29,266 bases of DNA from JBPCMN01 sp013695115 (GCA_051002235.1 JBPCMN010000018.1:1-29266); one strand, 5' to 3'. Positions 1 through 10,708 are shown, counted from the first letter of the stretch. Program-made: numbers and translations. Notes: generated by a model from the letters alone, not told the origin.

Positions 1-57
1 GACCGGCCCGGCCGCCTCCGTGGCCGGACGGAGCAACGGCCGGGCGCAGCCGACACC

Positions 58-399
58 GTGATCGACGTTCCTCGGGCCCGCTTCGAGGAGCTGGTCGCCG
101 ACGCCCTCGACAGCCTGCCCGAGGAGCTGGGCCGGCGCATGGAGAACGTGTGGGTCGTCGTGGAGGAGCGGTCCGCCGACGGGCTGCTCGGCCTCTACGA
201 GGGCATCCCCCTCACCGAGCGGGACAACTACGGCGGCATGGCCCTGCCCGACCGCATCACCATCTACCGCCGCGCCATCTGTGCCGAGTCGCATTCCGAG
301 CAAGACGTGGTGGACAACGTGCGTGACACCGTCATCCACGAGGTCGCCCACCACTTCGGGATCGACGACGACCAGCTCGACGCCCTGGGCTGGAGCTGA
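58..399 (+). CDS. Zincin-like metallopeptidase family protein (113 aa)
   Basis: This is a small acidic cytosolic protein with no signal peptide or membrane segment. Near the C-terminus it has the motif HEVAHHFGIDDDQLDALGW, an HExxH zinc site followed by a downstream G-I-D that can supply the third ligand side. This arrangement is typical of the minimal 'zincin-like' metallopeptidase family (PF06262 type) common in actinobacteria, which usually runs to about 110-130 residues, so the gene looks full length. The GTG at 58 is the first start and gives the family's usual N-terminus (FEELVADALDSLPEEL). The substrate and physiological role are unknown for the family, and proteolytic activity is inferred only from the HExxH. 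It is followed by a 110-base spacer holding a palindromic repeat, then an oxidoreductase gene on the same strand. Confidence 0.85.
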   Translation: MIDVPRARFEELVADALDSLPEELGRRMENVWVVVEERSADGLLGLYEGIPLTERDNYGGMALPDRITIYRRAICAESHSEQDVVDNVRDTVIHEVAHHFGIDDDQLDALGWS

Positions 400-418
400 C
401 GTTCCCCGTAAGGTGCAC

Positions 419-507
419 GCGGCACGGTCGAATTGCGAGCGACAACTTGGCGTCCGATCGAGCGCCCCCGGCGCAGGTCCCCTGCGCCGCAGCGAGCGAG
501 GCAGTAG
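419..507 (+). repeat. Palindromic intergenic element, copy 1
   Basis: An intergenic element of about 89 bases that is closely matched at 10606-10696 and, for its palindromic core, on the other strand at 21344-21385. The core is a 9-bp perfect stem, CGGCGCAGG at 469-477 and CCTGCGCCG at 481-489, with a 3-base loop. It is followed by GCAGCGAGCGAGGC, which copy 2 shares with one change. To the left, TTGGCGTCCG and GCGGCAC are also shared with copy 2. It fills nearly the whole gap between the metallopeptidase and the FAD oxidase. There is no T-run after the hairpin, so it is not a classical intrinsic terminator. Confidence 0.8.
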
Positions 508-509
508 GG

Positions 510-1817
510 ATGGGTGAGAACACGTGGCGCAACTGGGGCCGCAACCAGCGCTGCTCCCCGGCGGCGGTCGAGGAGCCGGAGAGCGAGCTCGAGGTCGCCG
601 AGTCGGTCAAGCGGGCGGCGGTCGCGGGCCAGACCGTCAAGGTGGCGGGCTCGGGGCACTCCTTCACCGACATCGCCTGCACCGACGGGCGATTGCTGCG
701 GCTCGAGGCCCTCGACCGGTTCGTTGCCGTCGACGACGAGGCGAAGACGGTCACCGTCGAGGCCGGCATCCAGCTGTGGAAGCTGAACGAGGAGCTCGCC
801 CGCCGGGGCCTGGCCCTCGCCAACCTCGGTGACATCGACCGCCAGACGATCTCGGGAGCGATCGCGACCGCGACCCACGGTGGCGGTGCCCGCTTCGGTG
901 GCCTGGCCACATTCGTGCAGGAGATGGAGCTGGTCACCGCCGGCGGCGAGGTGCTGCGCTGCTCGCCCGACGAGGAGCCCGAGATCTTCGCCTGTGCCCG
1001 GGTGGGTCTGGGCGCGCTCGGCGTCGTCACCAAGCTGACGCTCCGGTGCGTCCCCGCGTTCCGCCTCCACTCGCTCGAGCGCCCCACGACCCTCGAGCAG
1101 ATGTTGGCCGACTTCGACGCCACCGTCGACGCCAACGAGCACATGGACTTCTACTGGTGGCCCCACACCGACGTCGCCACCGTGAAGGTCAACAACCGCA
1201 CCGACGATCCGGTCCGGCGCAAGTCGTCGTACAAGACGTGGCGCGACGAGGTTCTGCTCTCGAACTATCTCTTCGGCGCGCTCTGTGCGCTGGGTCGGCT
1301 GCGACCGAGCCGGGTGCCCGACCTCATGCGCACGACCGCCAAGTCGTTGGGCAAGACCGAGCTCGTCGACGAGAGCCATCGCGTGCTGTGCAGCCGCCGG
1401 CTCGTGCGCTTCGTCGAGATGGAGTACGCGGTTCCCCGTGCCGACGTGGGCAAGGCGCTGCTCGGTGTACGGGACCTCATCGAGGGCGAGGGACTGCGGG
1501 TCGACTTCCCGGTCGAGCTGCGGGTGGCGGCCGCCGACGACATCCCGTTGAGCACCGCCCACGGTCGCGAGACCGCGTACCTGGCGGTGCACCTGTCGTC
1601 GGGGACGCCGTTCGAGCGCTACTTCCGCGGCGTCGAGGCGATCATGGACGACCTCGGCGGCCGGCCGCACTGGGGGAAGATGCACTTCCAGGACGCCGCC
1701 ACACTCGCGACCCGCTACCCGGAGTGGGAACGCTTCCAGGCGGTTCGGGGGAGGCTCGACCCCGATGGCCGGTTCCGCAACGCCTACCTCGACCGCGTGC
1801 TCGGCCCGGTCCGGTAG
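510..1817 (+). CDS. FAD-linked oxidase, alditol / sugar-1,4-lactone oxidase type
   Basis: A 435-residue VAO-type flavoprotein. The N-terminal FAD-binding half has VKVAGSGHSFTDI near residue 43. H50 matches the histidine that carries covalent FAD in alditol oxidases and sugar-lactone oxidases. It is followed by GAIATATHGGG, the usual second FAD-contact loop. The C-terminal half is an ALO domain with GGRPHWGKMHF, whose HWGK is a family hallmark, and it ends ...FRNAYLDRVLG. The reaction is oxidation of a polyol, aldonolactone or similar alcohol with oxygen as likely acceptor, but the substrate cannot be fixed from sequence. The frame is open back to 447, but that stretch is a repeat and the ATG at 510 opens with the typical MGENTWRNWGRNQ. 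The length agrees with the family (about 420-450). Confidence 0.88.
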   Translation: MGENTWRNWGRNQRCSPAAVEEPESELEVAESVKRAAVAGQTVKVAGSGHSFTDIACTDGRLLRLEALDRFVAVDDEAKTVTVEAGIQLWKLNEELARRGLALANLGDIDRQTISGAIATATHGGGARFGGLATFVQEMELVTAGGEVLRCSPDEEPEIFACARVGLGALGVVTKLTLRCVPAFRLHSLERPTTLEQMLADFDATVDANEHMDFYWWPHTDVATVKVNNRTDDPVRRKSSYKTWRDEVLLSNYLFGALCALGRLRPSRVPDLMRTTAKSLGKTELVDESHRVLCSRRLVRFVEMEYAVPRADVGKALLGVRDLIEGEGLRVDFPVELRVAAADDIPLSTAHGRETAYLAVHLSSGTPFERYFRGVEAIMDDLGGRPHWGKMHFQDAATLATRYPEWERFQAVRGRLDPDGRFRNAYLDRVLGPVR

Positions 1818-1837
1818 CAGCGGGCGGGCGGCGGCCG

Positions 1838-1843
1838 TAGTCT
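1838..1843 (+). promoter_or_regulatory. -10 box (TAGTCT) for a probable leaderless transcript
   Basis: TAGTCT fits the actinobacterial TANNNT consensus and ends 7 bases before the ATG at 1851. That puts the expected start of transcription at or next to the start codon. No Shine-Dalgarno sequence precedes that ATG, which agrees with leaderless translation. No convincing -35 box is visible. Confidence 0.45.
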
Positions 1844-1850
1844 CTCGCCC

Positions 1851-2465
1851 ATGCCGTATCCCAAGCACCTCATCAACGAGGGGGAGCAGGTCGCCCTCGA
1901 CCTCAACCCCCACTGGTGGTACTTCTCGAAGCACATCCTCACCGGGATCCCGCTCGCGCTCGCGCTCGTCGGAGTGTTGGCCCTCGACGGCGACACCCGC
2001 AAGTACCTCGGGTACGCGTGGGGCGCGCTGGCGGTCGTGTGGGCGCTCTGGCTGATGCTGAAGTTCCTGTCGTGGCGGTTCACGCACTTCGTGGTGACGA
2101 GCGACCGGATCATCTACCGCCACGGCGTGCTGGCCAAGCGCGGGATCGAGATCCCGCTCGAGCGCATCAACAACATCAACTTCGAGCAGGGGATCTTCGA
2201 GCGCATCATCGGCGCCGGCGACCTCCAGATCGACTCGGCCGGCAAGGAGGGCCAGTCGTACTTCACCGACATCCGGCACCCCGACGGCGTGCAGCAGGAG
2301 ATCTACCGGCAGATGGAGGGGTACGACAAGAAGAAGGCCGGATGGTCGACGCCCAAGGCATCGGCCTCCGACGAGCTCGAGAAGCTCGCCGGCCTGCGCG
2401 ACAAGGGCGTGATCTCCGCCGAGGAGTTCGAGGCCAAGAAGGCGGATCTGCTCGAACGCATGTAG
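1851..2465 (+). CDS. PH-like (bPH2/DUF304) membrane protein with SHOCT tail
   Basis: This 204-residue protein starts with a short polar segment and two hydrophobic helices (about residues 27-45 and 53-73, ending ALWLMLKFLSWRF). A bacterial pleckstrin-homology-like domain follows (FVVTSDRIIYRHGVLAKRG, then IPLERINNINFEQGIFERIIGAGDLQI). The last 33 residues, DELEKLAGLRDKGVISAEEFEAKK and on, form a SHOCT motif, a short helical oligomerisation element often found at the C-terminus of such proteins. The order TM-TM-PH-SHOCT is common in actinobacteria. The function is unknown; membrane-anchored scaffolding is inferred. It is convergent with the galactoside operon, with 46 bases between the two stop codons and no obvious terminator. 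Confidence 0.88.
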   Translation: MPYPKHLINEGEQVALDLNPHWWYFSKHILTGIPLALALVGVLALDGDTRKYLGYAWGALAVVWALWLMLKFLSWRFTHFVVTSDRIIYRHGVLAKRGIEIPLERINNINFEQGIFERIIGAGDLQIDSAGKEGQSYFTDIRHPDGVQQEIYRQMEGYDKKKAGWSTPKASASDELEKLAGLRDKGVISAEEFEAKKADLLERM

Positions 2466-2511
2466 TGCGTCGGGTCCTCGTCCTTCTCGTCGAGCAGCGA
2501 GGCGATCGCGT

Positions 2512-4506
2512 TCACGACACCAGCACGCGCACCGCGTGCGCGGGGACGGACAGGGTCGGGGCGTCGACCGTCGCCGCCGTCCACAGCTCGCGTGCGCCCG
2601 CGAATCCGTCGGGGACGTCCCGGGTGGCGGGTTCGTCGCTCCAGTTGAACAGCGCTGCGACCTGCCGCCCACTCCGTTCCGCGAGCCAGAGCGACGCGGG
2701 CTCGCCCTGGGCGAAGAACTGCTCGACCTCGGGCTCATCGACCCGCGCGAACAGGTCGATCGGGCGGAAGCCCTCGCCCCACACCAGGTCGAGCAGGCCC
2801 GGGTGCTCGAGCACCGCCCGCTCGTCGGCCGAGAGCGACGCCAGCTCGTCGGCGAGCAGGAACGGCCCGCCACACAGCGCCGCCAGGGTGGCGAGGGCGC
2901 GCGACTCCTCGATGGAGTAGCCGTGGGGCGTCGCGCCGTCGCTGCCCCACGCCATGACCACATCAGGATCGGCGTCGAACCACCGGCGGTGCAGCGCGAA
3001 CCGGGCGGCGACGTTGCGGGCCTGGGGCCGCACCCCGTGGAAGCCGGTCCAGCCTTCGGTCAACGGCTGGCCGAACTCGCGCAGCAGCACCGGCACGGCC
3101 AGGTCGTGGCCCACGCGGTTGCCGTGGCAGATTCCCACCGCCGGGAGCAGCGGCATCCCGCAGCCGAGCACGTACAAGTCGGGACCGAGGCCCGCGAGCA
3201 TCGCCCGGAGCCCCCGGCGCAGTGCCTCGGTGCCCGTGACGCGGGGGTCGTGCCGGACGCCCTCGACCGCAGCCAGGTACAGGAAGTCGAGCTTGACCAT
3301 CTCGAAGCCCCAGGTCTTCACCTGCCCGCCCAGGGTGCGCAGCCAGTCGACGACATCGGGATTCGACGCGTCGAGGCCGTAGCGACCGTGCCGGTCGAGG
3401 ATCGGCGCGCCGTCCTCGCCGCGCACCGCCCACTCGGGATGGTCGGTGCCGAGGCCGGGCGCACCTGGCTGCACCATGAACGGCGCGAGCCAGAGGCCGG
3501 GTCGGCCGCCCGGGGCGCGCACCTCGGCGGTGACCTCGGACAGGTCCTCGGGGAAGCGGTCGTTGGGCCACCACGCGCCGTAGGTGACCTGCCAGCCGTC
3601 GTCGAGTTGCACGAGGTCGAAGCCGGACCGATCCCGGTAGCGCTCGAGCAAGAGGCGGGCGTTGTCGAGCAGCTGGTCGCGGTCGACGACGAGGCCGTAG
3701 TGGTACCAGGTCTCCCAGCCCGTCACCGGCGGCCCGGTCCACCGCCGCGCGTCCGACGCCTCGCCGGCGAGCGCGGCGAGCGCCTCGGTCACCGCCAGCG
3801 GCTCGGTCCCCGCGGTCAGCGCAATCGGCGGGGCGAACTCGGTGGTGCCCGCGGCGAGCGGGAGCCCCAACCCCGGCGGCGGGAGCGTTTCGTAGCCCCA
3901 CGTGCCGGCGCCCGCCTCGACGGGCGGCGTCGCGCCGCACGAGACGTCGACGAGGAGCTGCCCGCGTTCGGGCCGCGACGCGATCGCGGTGGCGAAGCGC
4001 TCGGCGTCGAGCGCCTGCAGGCCGAACGCGGTTCCCTTCACCGTGGCGAACACGGTGCTCCACCACGACACCCCCAGCCCGTCGGCGGGGCGGACGCCGG
4101 CGTACGCCCACGAGTCGTACCCCTGCACGAGCCGGGTCGCGTCGGTTGCCGCCACCCCGAGGTCGACGAGTCCGCTCACCGGGATGAGGCGGTCGAGCGT
4201 GGCCGCGCCTCGGGACTCGTACGTCAGCTGCACGACCAGCACGCCTCCCTCGGCGGGGGCGTGCACCGCCAGCGTGAGCCCGCCGTCTCGCGGCAACCAA
4301 CGAGCCCACGCACCCGGGCGCCCGTGCCCATCACCGATCTCGACGTTCCAGCGGCCCCGGCCGGTGTCGCTCGCGACCGACACGCCGTCGAGGTGGGCTC
4401 GGGCCGCGAGGGGCCCGGCAGTCACGCCGGCCTCGGGCCAGCGGGCGGTGAAGCTGCCGTCGCCGAGGTCGACTTCGACTCCGCGGCCGCGCAGCTCGCG
4501 GGTCAC
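2512..4506 (-). CDS. GH36-like alpha-galactosidase
   Basis: A 664-residue cytosolic glycoside hydrolase without signal peptide. It has an N-terminal beta-sandwich (residues 1 to about 260), a central TIM barrel and a small C-terminal beta domain. Barrel signatures are GWETWYHYG, FDLVQLDDGWQ, GLWLAPFM and MVKLDFLYLA. D407 in the last is the expected clan GH-D nucleophile. The acid/base should lie near GICHGNRVGHDL, but the usual CxxGGxRxD loop is diverged there, so the exact residue is unclear. The expected reaction is hydrolysis of alpha-galactosides (or alpha-N-acetylgalactosaminides). The GTG start overlaps the stop of the upstream GH2 gene by 4 bases (GTGA). It is the last gene of the galK operon, which supports galactose as the released sugar. 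Confidence 0.85.
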   Translation of the reverse strand: MTRELRGRGVEVDLGDGSFTARWPEAGVTAGPLAARAHLDGVSVASDTGRGRWNVEIGDGHGRPGAWARWLPRDGGLTLAVHAPAEGGVLVVQLTYESRGAATLDRLIPVSGLVDLGVAATDATRLVQGYDSWAYAGVRPADGLGVSWWSTVFATVKGTAFGLQALDAERFATAIASRPERGQLLVDVSCGATPPVEAGAGTWGYETLPPPGLGLPLAAGTTEFAPPIALTAGTEPLAVTEALAALAGEASDARRWTGPPVTGWETWYHYGLVVDRDQLLDNARLLLERYRDRSGFDLVQLDDGWQVTYGAWWPNDRFPEDLSEVTAEVRAPGGRPGLWLAPFMVQPGAPGLGTDHPEWAVRGEDGAPILDRHGRYGLDASNPDVVDWLRTLGGQVKTWGFEMVKLDFLYLAAVEGVRHDPRVTGTEALRRGLRAMLAGLGPDLYVLGCGMPLLPAVGICHGNRVGHDLAVPVLLREFGQPLTEGWTGFHGVRPQARNVAARFALHRRWFDADPDVVMAWGSDGATPHGYSIEESRALATLAALCGGPFLLADELASLSADERAVLEHPGLLDLVWGEGFRPIDLFARVDEPEVEQFFAQGEPASLWLAERSGRQVAALFNWSDEPATRDVPDGFAGARELWTAATVDAPTLSVPAHAVRVLVS

Positions 4507-7001
4507 CCGCCCCCCGTCGCGACGACCGTGAGGCCGGGCGGGTGCTGCTCATCCTCGGCCGGGCAGTGGAGGTGGGTGAAGCTCTGCTGCGCGCCGAGCT
4601 CGGGGTCGGTCCAGCGCAGCAACACGGTGCGCGCCTGGCCGGGCGCGATCGTGACGACGATCTCCCCGACGGCCGTCGCCGACTCCGCCGGAACCGCGGC
4701 GGTGCATATGCCATGGGCGACGACCGTTCCGTGCGATCGGGGCACCGCCACTCGCGCATCTTTGTCCGCCGGCATCGGCAGCCCGATGCGGGCGCCGTCG
4801 GGATCGGGTGCGATGACCGCCGATGTGCTCTCGGCGACATCCCAGTCGATCGCGACCTCGGTCCCGGCGGCGCGGTCGTTGACCACTATCAGCGGGAGCG
4901 TTACGTCTCCGGACGCGACCACCGACGTGTCCTGGAGGGCGATCGCCAGCAGCGGGCGACTGGCGTCGCGGAACGCCTCGTAGGCGCGCTTCGGGACGCG
5001 CTCCATGTCGACGAGGCCCCCGCCGGCGTAGCCCCACCAGTCGGACCAGAAGTGCCAGCGGTAGCCCATGAACGGCTCTCCCCGGTGGGCCCGGAACCAC
5101 TCGGTCTGGTACTTCGCCAGAGCGGCGCCGTACGCCTCGGTGGCCTCACGCCAGGCGTCGAGCGACTCGTAACGCGACGGCAGCCCGGTGAAGGCGCAGG
5201 TCGAGCCGATGAACGACAGCCGGCTGACCCAGTCGCGCATCTGCGTCGGGTCGGGGGGCCAGCCTCGGTCACCGAACTTGTGTGCCTGCGGACCGATCGT
5301 CCAGAAGCCGTACTCGGAGACGAACCACGCCGGCTGCTCCCGAACGCGGTAGAGGCTGCCTCCGGCCAGCGACCCGGCGTAGTTGTGCACGTCGTCGCCG
5401 ATACCCGACGCGCGGTGCACGTGGCGGCTGTCGTCGACGGCGCGCAGAGCGGTCTCGAGCGCGGCGTCGAGGTGCGACTCACCGAGGTCGGTCTCGGGCC
5501 CGTCGTCGCCGCGCACGCCGGTCACGTCGCCGAACATGCGGGCGGGTTCGTTGTGGCAGGCGTAGTAGACGACGCTCGGGTGGTTGTGCAGCAAGTACCC
5601 CATGTCGGCGATCTGTCGGCAGGCTTTGTCGACGAAGCCCGGGTTCGTGTCGGTCCCCGAGTCGTAGAACCACTGCAGGGGGAAGTCCTGAAACACGAGG
5701 ATGCCGGCGTCGTCGGCGGCGTCGTAGCAGTCGGGCGACTGCACGTGGGCGTGCACTCCGATCGAGTTGCCGTGGGCGGCGGCGATGAGGCGCATGTCCC
5801 GGTCGTAGAAGCTGCGCCCGACCTCGGCGAAGTGCTGCCACGGGATGTAGTTGACCGCCTTGACGAATACCGACCGTCCGTTGACCTCGAGCTCGCGGGC
5901 GCGGCCATCGTCTCCGGTGACGATTCGAGTGGTGCGCATGCCGAAGCGGACTCGCCGCCGGTCGAGGACGTGGTCGCCTTCGACGAGTGCCACCGCGACC
6001 TCGTGGGTGGCGGGCGCGCCGGTCGAGCCGGTTGGCTCCCACCGTGTCAGCGCGGTGAGGTCGGCCACCGCGTCGACCCGGCTCGGCCCGGGGGGTGTGT
6101 CGAACGCCAGCGCCACCTGCTCACCCGCCGTCTCGAGCTGGGCGGTGAGCGCTCGCGGCTCACGCCCGTAGTTCGTGATCACGATTGCGAACTGCACCGC
6201 GCCGGCCTGATCGAGCGGGGTGGCGAAGACGGCGTCGAGGGTCACGTCGTGGGTTCGTTCGAGCGTCACCGCGCCGGTGATGCCGGCCGTGGTCATGGAC
6301 TGGCCCCACTCGGGTGTCCACACCCACGGGTCCTCGCCCGGTGCGAGCGACGCAACCATCCGGCCCGGCAATCCGCCCGGGCGACTGTCGTGGTACTTGA
6401 GCGTGCCCTTGATCACCCGTTTGCGGTGCTGGAAGAAGACCGCGGCCGGGTCGAGGTCCTCGAGCGGGTCCTGTACCGCGACCACCAACTCGTTGCTCTT
6501 CGCCAGTCGTCCGGTGACGTCGAAGCCGAAAGGCGCGAAGTACCCCTCGTGATGCCCGAGGTGCTCACCGTTGAGCCACACGTCGGCGAGGTAGTCGACC
6601 GCCGCGAACCGGAGACGGGCATGGCCGCGGGCGTCGTCGGCGGCGGTGTAGCCGAATCGGCGCCGGTACCAGACCGGCGCGAACTGACGCGAGAGCTCCC
6701 CGTCGAACCCGAAGTTCTCGGGGACGACCACCCGACGCCACTCGGCCTCCGCTCCGGGCAGCCCTGACGCTGCCCGCGCGCCGGGCGCGGGGAACGAGGG
6801 ATCGCCACCTTCGTCGGCCCACTGCTCCCACGCCCCGTTGAGGTCGACGGCGATGCGGCCGCTGCCCGACGGCGCCGCGCCCGCGTCGACCGGCGACCAC
6901 GGCAATGGCTTCGCCCGCACCACCGACCCGAACTCGGAGTGCTCACTGACCGGCGCCGCCCCGGGGCGGAGCCGCTCCGCGGTCCGGAGCCGCGGGCTCA
7001 C
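4503..7001 (-). CDS. Glycoside hydrolase family 2 enzyme
   Basis: This 832-residue enzyme has the GH2 order: sugar-binding jelly roll (ADVWLNGEHLGHHEGYFAPF), Ig-like domain, TIM barrel (VKAVNYIPWQHF onward) and further beta domains. E485 in YYACHNEP is the expected acid/base and E563 in FVSEYGFW the expected nucleophile. No export signal is seen, so it acts on imported oligosaccharides. GH2 covers beta-galactosidases, beta-mannosidases and beta-glucuronidases. The operon with galK favours beta-galactosidase, but the sequence alone does not settle this. The frame is open upstream to 7148, but that part lies inside galK. The GTG at 7001 overlaps the galK stop as GTGA, the same arrangement as at the other end of this gene, and was chosen for that reason. 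Confidence 0.85.
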   Translation of the reverse strand: MSPRLRTAERLRPGAAPVSEHSEFGSVVRAKPLPWSPVDAGAAPSGSGRIAVDLNGAWEQWADEGGDPSFPAPGARAASGLPGAEAEWRRVVVPENFGFDGELSRQFAPVWYRRRFGYTAADDARGHARLRFAAVDYLADVWLNGEHLGHHEGYFAPFGFDVTGRLAKSNELVVAVQDPLEDLDPAAVFFQHRKRVIKGTLKYHDSRPGGLPGRMVASLAPGEDPWVWTPEWGQSMTTAGITGAVTLERTHDVTLDAVFATPLDQAGAVQFAIVITNYGREPRALTAQLETAGEQVALAFDTPPGPSRVDAVADLTALTRWEPTGSTGAPATHEVAVALVEGDHVLDRRRVRFGMRTTRIVTGDDGRARELEVNGRSVFVKAVNYIPWQHFAEVGRSFYDRDMRLIAAAHGNSIGVHAHVQSPDCYDAADDAGILVFQDFPLQWFYDSGTDTNPGFVDKACRQIADMGYLLHNHPSVVYYACHNEPARMFGDVTGVRGDDGPETDLGESHLDAALETALRAVDDSRHVHRASGIGDDVHNYAGSLAGGSLYRVREQPAWFVSEYGFWTIGPQAHKFGDRGWPPDPTQMRDWVSRLSFIGSTCAFTGLPSRYESLDAWREATEAYGAALAKYQTEWFRAHRGEPFMGYRWHFWSDWWGYAGGGLVDMERVPKRAYEAFRDASRPLLAIALQDTSVVASGDVTLPLIVVNDRAAGTEVAIDWDVAESTSAVIAPDPDGARIGLPMPADKDARVAVPRSHGTVVAHGICTAAVPAESATAVGEIVVTIAPGQARTVLLRWTDPELGAQQSFTHLHCPAEDEQHPPGLTVVATGGG

Positions 7002-8125
7002 TCGGGCCCCATCGCCACCGGGCCGGCGCCGTCGACCGCCCGTGCGACGAACGCCGTCGGTTCGAGCGTGGTCGCGTCGCGGTAGCGCCGCACGGTCTTG
7101 GCCGCGAGATCGTCGGCGTGGTTGCGCTGCACGAGCGCGACCACACACCCGCCGAAGCCCGCGCCGGTGAGTCGCGCCCCCAGTGCACCCCCCTCGACGA
7201 GCAGGTCGACGAGGAGGTCGAGCTCGGGCGTCGACACCTCGAAGTCGTCGCGCAGACTCGCGTGGCTGACGAGCAGGAGTGGACCGAGCGTGTCGACGTC
7301 GCCGGTGCGGAGCGCGGCGGCGGCGTCGACGACCCGCTGGTTCTCGCTGACGACGTGACGGGCGCGCGGTTCGTCCGCGACCTGCTCGGGCCGGGCGTCA
7401 CGCAACGCGGGCACACCCAGACGCGCCGCGACCGCCTCGCACGCGGTTCGGCGCTCGGCGTACGCGCTCGTTTCGAGGGTGCGGGGCAGTCCCGAGTGCA
7501 CGACCAGGACCGCCAGCTCTGCCGGTAGCGAGACCGGGTCGACGTCGAGGGTGCGACAGTCGATGAGCAGGGCGTGCCCGGCCCGGCCGAACAACGATGC
7601 CAACTGATCCATGATGCCGCCGGGGACCCCGGTGGCCAGGTGCTCGGCCCCCTGCGCAGTCCGGGCCACGTCCCGTCGGTCGAGCTCCGACCCGGCGGCA
7701 TCGGTGATCGCCAGCGCCAGCGCGACCGCGAATGCTGCGCTCGACGACAGCCCCGAGCCCGGCGGGACCGTGGACGCCACCGCGGCATCCATGCCCGGCG
7801 CCGGGGTGCCGTGTTCAGCCAGCGCCCGCAGGGTCCCGACCACGAAGCGGCCCCACGGAGGTTCGACCCGACCGAGCTCGTCGCTGCCGTCGGCGGCTAC
7901 ATCGACCCGGCCGCCGAGATCGAGCGAGCGGACGACGACGCGGGCATCGCCGTCCGGCCGCCAGGCCACCAGGCAGTCGCGATCGATCGCCAGCGGGAGG
8001 ACGAGCCCATCGTTGTAGTCGGTGTGGTCGCCGATCAGATTGACGCGTCCCGGTGCCCGGACGAAGCTGAGCCCGTCGCGGCCGCGCATCGCGTCGACCA
8101 GCGCCCCGACCCGCGCATCGTCCAC
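6998..8125 (-). CDS. galK: Galactokinase
   Basis: A 375-residue GHMP kinase that phosphorylates galactose to galactose-1-phosphate with ATP. All three family motifs are present: the galactokinase signature PGRVNLIGDHTDY at residues 25-37, the ATP loop PPGSGLSSSA at 121-130, and LTGAGFGGCVVAL near the C-terminus. D173 in GGIMDQLASLFG is the catalytic base (Asp174 in E. coli). The signature has GDHTDY where GEHTDY is usual, a conservative change. The GTG start lies 8 bases after a TAGGCT box, so the message may be leaderless. It is first in an operon with two glycosidases. No galT or galE is present in the window. Confidence 0.93.
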   Translation of the reverse strand: MDDARVGALVDAMRGRDGLSFVRAPGRVNLIGDHTDYNDGLVLPLAIDRDCLVAWRPDGDARVVVRSLDLGGRVDVAADGSDELGRVEPPWGRFVVGTLRALAEHGTPAPGMDAAVASTVPPGSGLSSSAAFAVALALAITDAAGSELDRRDVARTAQGAEHLATGVPGGIMDQLASLFGRAGHALLIDCRTLDVDPVSLPAELAVLVVHSGLPRTLETSAYAERRTACEAVAARLGVPALRDARPEQVADEPRARHVVSENQRVVDAAAALRTGDVDTLGPLLLVSHASLRDDFEVSTPELDLLVDLLVEGGALGARLTGAGFGGCVVALVQRNHADDLAAKTVRRYRDATTLEPTAFVARAVDGAGPVAMGPE

Positions 8126-8133
8126 GATCGGGG

Positions 8134-8143
8134 AGCCTACGAT
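8134..8143. promoter_or_regulatory. Overlapping divergent -10 boxes between galK and the first PBP
   Basis: The ten bases AGCCTACGAT contain TAGGCT on the minus strand (8134-8139), ending 8 bases before the galK GTG, and TACGAT on the plus strand (8138-8143), about 45 bases before the PBP GTG. Both fit TANNNT and they share two bases. If both are used, RNA polymerase could not occupy both at once. This is a pattern match only; no clear -35 boxes are seen. Confidence 0.35.
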
Positions 8144-8188
8144 GAGGGTGGGCGCGGGTCAGGGGGCGTCCGTGGTGGAGGAGTCGGC

Positions 8189-10603
<2,415 letters not shown>

Positions 10604-10605
10604 GT

Positions 10606-10696
10606 GCGGCACAACCCGCTTGCAGCCAGCGGCCTTTGGCGTCCGAGCGAGCGCCCGCGGCGCAGGTACCCTGCGCCACAGCGAGCGAGGCGATAG
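10606..10696 (+). repeat. Palindromic intergenic element, copy 2
   Basis: The second copy of the element at 419-507, in the same orientation. GCGGCAC, TTGGCGTCCG, CGAGCGCCC and AGCGAGCGAGGC are shared. The core is GGCGCAGG (10659-10666), TAC, CCTGCGCC (10670-10677). Several differences fall in the loop and flanks while both arms of the stem stay intact. It fills the gap between the tandem PBP genes and ends just before the ribosome binding site of the second. Confidence 0.82.
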
Positions 10697-10708
10697 AGGA
10701 GGCCGGGA

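Noticed and set aside
2466..2511. Possible terminator between the PH-protein gene and the GH36 gene
   Set aside because: I could not find a stable stem with a T-run in these 46 bases.
264..2963. Long minus-strand open frame (899 codons) opposite the FAD oxidase and PH-protein genes
   Set aside because: Arg/Ala/Gly-rich shadow of two well supported plus-strand genes; no recognisable domain, as expected in very GC-rich DNA.
2536..4983. Long plus-strand open frame opposite the GH36 gene
   Set aside because: Low-complexity Arg/Val/Ala translation, no motif; the minus strand carries complete GH36 signatures.
4542..6767. Long plus-strand open frame opposite the GH2 gene
   Set aside because: Antisense shadow; GH2 catalytic motifs lie on the other strand.
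7574..8188. 615-base upstream extension of the first PBP frame
   Set aside because: It lies over galK in antisense; a strong ribosome binding site precedes the GTG at 8189.
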